The translations under genes were made by a program, and so were the position numbers. This document shows, piece after piece, positions 28,021 through 31,073 of a stretch of DNA of 31,073 bases (within the stretch, counting starts at the first letter, position 1; every line of letters begins with the position of its first letter). This DNA is from Chara braunii. Lineage: Eukaryota > Streptophyta > Charophyceae > Charales > Characeae. The notes under the pieces are model-generated. The model saw nothing but the letters and a program-made list of their open reading frames with translations. It did not search any database and was not told where the DNA came from. The stretch is taken from NCBI GenBank assembly GCA_003427395.1, contig BFEA01000485.1, forward strand, positions 1,006,087-1,037,159, written 5' to 3'.

Positions 28021-30011
28021 AAAGTGGAATGAATCTGGCCGCATTTGCGGAGAGAGATTCGTTCGGCTTTCGTGTATCCGGTTGACTTAGGTAGTATGGG
28101 GCCAGGCTTCGGGGGTTTGGGGCTCACCTGGTTGATAAGGCAGTGCTCCTTTCGTTCGGGGCGGGGTAGAGGGGACAACTGTGGAGTTGGAGCCTTGCCT
28201 GTTAGTGTTGTAGATGCTGTTCTGTCGTTCGGAGTAGCAAGGCGACAACCGTAAGGGTGAAGACCTACCTATCGGCCGGCCCACTGCGCAGCCTGTTGGC
28301 CGAGCCAGCGTGGGATGAGCTGTGGGGAACGCTTACCTGGCCAGGGGCGCGGAGAAGAGGGAGAGAGTGCACTTACCTCAGGGGCTGCTGGTGCGGGGTG
28401 GACGGAGAGCCAAGTCTGTGAGGGCCGCTGGGGACGTGGCAGTAGGACGAGGCCACGGGACTGGGTACCGGCCGAAGCGTAGGACTGTTATCACCTACAG
28501 CACCAACATACTGTGTTCATATGGTGCACTGTCGATTGGTTGCTTCTGTCGCAGGTCGTTACTGGTCGCACTTCCCCTTTGCATCAGCTAGCTTGCGGGC
28601 GAGGGGCCGTTGCAGGGCTTTCGTTAGTTATTGACTGGGCAAATTGCCGGACACAGGCCTCGGGGCTGCTGACTTCGTATGGGGCAAATCACGGTGTGGT
28701 ATTCTAGAGGCTGCATATGAAACAAGGTCAAGGCGGACGAGCTTGCTTACCTGCCCAGAAGTGTCCGGCCCTGTGCTGATGAAGGATTCGGCCTGCCCGT
28801 GAATCGGGTCTGATCAGGGGGTCTAGTTGTTCATGCTGCCGACAGTTATAGCCATGGCGACTGAGAAGGAAGAGGAGTGAACCTTGAAATACCAAAGGAG
28901 AGGAGTTATATGGGCAAGCACCAGGGACTGGGGACTTGTCTGCTATCCGAGGCCTACTGCTGCGTCTACGGGCTGCCAGTGTGCACGAACTATTGTTGTA
29001 TCCTGAGGGTATACCGCTGCTGACTGTGGGAGACTGTTGCGCGTTGCGGTTGATTACCGCGTACTATGGCATGCTGCCGCCGGCTGTGGCCAACTGTTGC
29101 AGTCTGCTGGGTAGCAGGGGTCAGGCTAAGGGAAACTGCTGGCTGCCACATACCGTGGCTGCTGTCGACTATTGTTATTGCTGGTGACCGCCGTTGTGCA
29201 CGGCTGCTGCATCTGTGAACTAAGCACAAGGCTACGGCGTGCAGGGTGCTGTTGCGGGGTGCTGTTGCTGCATGCGGACTGCTGGTTGGGTACTACGTAT
29301 TACTACTTACCGCTGATTGACTGAGTCTGGCTGCCGAGCGGCCGCGACCGGGCTAAGAGGAAGTGTTGAGACCCGGGGAGACGACTAGGATGGACAGTTA
29401 GGGGGTTGGTGCAACAATTTGGGAGGTCGCCAGGGGGGTTGACTACGGCGGTCTGACTATGGATTGACCAAGCTGTTACACGTGGCTGCCATTGCGGGGC
29501 CCTCAGGCGGATCAAGATTACCAGGCCCTCTCAAACGAGTCTGAGAGCACCCTTCTTGGATCTGAGCGACTATAAATTTTCTTATTCTGCCTTTCTAACT
29601 CTCAGTCTAGTCCTTGGTTACGAGAGGAAGGCGGCAGGCGGGATTGCAACCCGTAGGTCCGCGTCAAGGCTCTGTGGGGAGTCCACCCACCGATTGCGGG
29701 AGCCCTGCTGGTACTCAGGAGGAGTTCTGGAGCCAGGGAATTGTCAAGTAAACCACTTCCATCTGTACAACCTACTACCACCCATGTTTGTTTATCCCCC
29801 TGCAGTATGACTGTTGTATGCGTGAGGTCGTCCCTATAGTTTTTGCTTTCTCTTCAGGACCCAATCAGACTGAATGGAAGGAACGTGTGAGAGTGAAGCC
29901 TAAGTTTCTTCTTTATTTTGGTTGAAAGCAGACAAAGGGATAAACTGGGGGAAGGTGGGGGAAAGGTGGGAGGAAGGTAGTCTTGCATGCGTTTGGAAGG
30001 GTAAACCAAAA
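28021..30011. other. unassigned G-rich sequence
   Basis: No supported gene. It is G-rich on + to about 29500. The stretch 28940-29290 is dense in CTG/TTG/GCTG words, like a decayed trinucleotide repeat. After 29560 it becomes AT-richer and leads into the hairpin array. Confidence 0.45.
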
Positions 30012-30700
30012 CCTGAGCATTGTTTCCATGGTGAATGACTCAGGGCTGTGTTTATTTGACTGTTTTATGAAGGACCAGACATTGTTTCCATGGTGAATGG
30101 CCTGGTTGCTGTGTTTACTTAGTTATTTTTTGGGGAACCAGACATTGTTTCCATGGTGAATGGCCTGGTTGCTCTAGTTAACTCTGGGGTTTTGCCTGAT
30201 TGAGGGAGTTTAAGTTCTTGTTTATTCTAAGGGAGGATTTTTTGTCTAAGGCTAAACATTGTTTCCATGGTGAATGGTTTAGCCTGAAAACCACGCACAT
30301 AAGTTAAACTGAGTATAAAGGAAAAATAATTTATATATATTTGCATGTAAACTGGCAGTTGGGCATTGTTTCCATGGTGAATGGTCCAGCGTTAAGCCAT
30401 ATCATTAAGAAGAAAAAGGAAAAAATACGAAGTATAAATGAAAATAATCTGGGCAAGCTGAACATTGTTTCCATGGCGAATGGTTCAGTCCTCTGCCCAT
30501 ATTTGCGTCCCTTTCTTTGAAAACAAAGTCAGAGAAATATTAAACTTAGGATATTAAAAGCTCAGGGCGGCTAGGCATTGTTTCCATGGCGAATGGCCTA
30601 GTCATATGCCAAAAAAAAAAGAGAAGTAGTTATGCAACCTGTTCGTGTATATCTTAAAGGCAAGCTGGGCATTGTTTCCATGGCGAATGGTCAAACTCTA
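30012..30700. repeat. array of eight hairpins with covarying stems
   Basis: Eight copies of the core CATTGTTTCCATGGYGAATG lie at 30018, 30080, 30143, 30257, 30364, 30463, 30576 and 30670. CATT pairs with AATG in every copy, and the loop holds the palindrome CCATGG. The flanks differ between units yet pair within each: CCTGAG/CTCAGG, ACCAG/CTGGT, AACCAG/CTGGTT, GGCTAAA/TTTAGCC, GTTGGG/TCCAGC, GCTGAA/TTCAGT, GGCTAGG/CCTAGTC; the eighth is weak. A one-base bulge (G in most units) sits 3' of AATG, except in units 2 and 3, which have A opposite GC. Units 5 to 8 have an extra outer stem (for example GGGCA/TGCCC in unit 6). The variable core base is T in units 1-5 and C in 6-8. Confidence 0.85.
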
Positions 30701-31073
30701 TGTCTTATATAAGAGGGGAATAAGGGTTCAAGGACTTAAAAGATTCATAAACTATCTATATAGAATGAACTTGGGATGGTGAGAGTACTTACATTTGTGG
30801 TTTGGTTTGCATGTGACTGAGTGAGATGGCTAGTTTGTCTGAGTTTCAGATTGGTAGGTAGTTGCTTTAGCTGCTCGTCACGTGCTAGAGTCATAGGAGT
30901 TAGTGTCAATTCCTGTATTTTTTGTAGCAACTTTTTTTTACTTAGATCAATTCTTGCATTTTCTGAGATCTTTTCTTATATTTGGTTTTGTATAAATCTT
31001 GACAAGCTACTTTCTCTACGGGAAGCGCTGCCGAAATTTCTACAAATCCAAGGAGTTAGTCGAATTTTGACTT
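30701..31073. other. unassigned AT-rich end
   Basis: No supported gene. At 31020 the word GGAAGCGCTGCCGAAATTTC closely matches the unit of the minisatellite at 9520-9835. Confidence 0.45.

Noticed and set aside
30012-30700. CRISPR-like array
   Set aside because: The context is eukaryotic, spacing is irregular (62 to 114), and the flanks of the repeats pair with each other, which unique spacers would not.

Overview
The window looks like transposon-rich, gene-poor nuclear DNA from a green plant or streptophyte alga. The grounds are an L1-type LINE with a plant-style C-terminal zinc finger, a Ty3/gypsy element with a tRNA-Asp-type primer site, U6-like snRNA sequences and a tRNA-derived SINE. 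A charophyte such as Chara is my guess, made from the general look of the retroelements only. I find no recognisable host housekeeping gene. Codon decay, long poly(T) runs and an assembly N confirm a repeat-dominated region.

Layout. 1-1700: poly(T) edge and unassigned sequence. 1701-3240 and 8455-10289: a dense series of perfect or near-perfect stem-loops, broken by short T-rich stretches that look like introns on the + strand. A 5'-truncated, dead LINE (- strand, about 3308-8410, with poly(A) tail and a probable 13-bp target duplication) has landed in one of these T-rich stretches. 9520-9835 holds a 54-bp minisatellite. 10828-12466: unrecognised reading frames on the + strand, two of them intact and adjacent (11289-11792 and 11816-12313), followed by an A-rich tail. 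13272-19902: a degenerate Ty3/gypsy element (LTR candidate, PBS, gag, protease, RT, RNase H, integrase), with most stops explained by C-to-T or G-to-A change. 19903-21475: non-coding, including two tRNA T-arm-like units. 22381-28020: two diverged copies of one unknown element, head to head around a 1-kb low-complexity spacer that contains a tRNA-derived SINE. The right copy carries extra sequence with two U6-like copies. 28021-30000: unassigned. 30012-30700: eight dispersed hairpins sharing a 20-nt core while their stem arms change together.

The features do not form a pathway. The two signals that look new are structural. The first is the eight-unit array at 30012-30700, where the stem is conserved by compensatory change around an invariant core. 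The second is the stem-loop train at 1701-10289. A short terminal motif beginning TGTCGG recurs at four places (about 1859, 21478, 24275 on the - strand, 25317), which suggests that several non-coding elements here are related at their ends.
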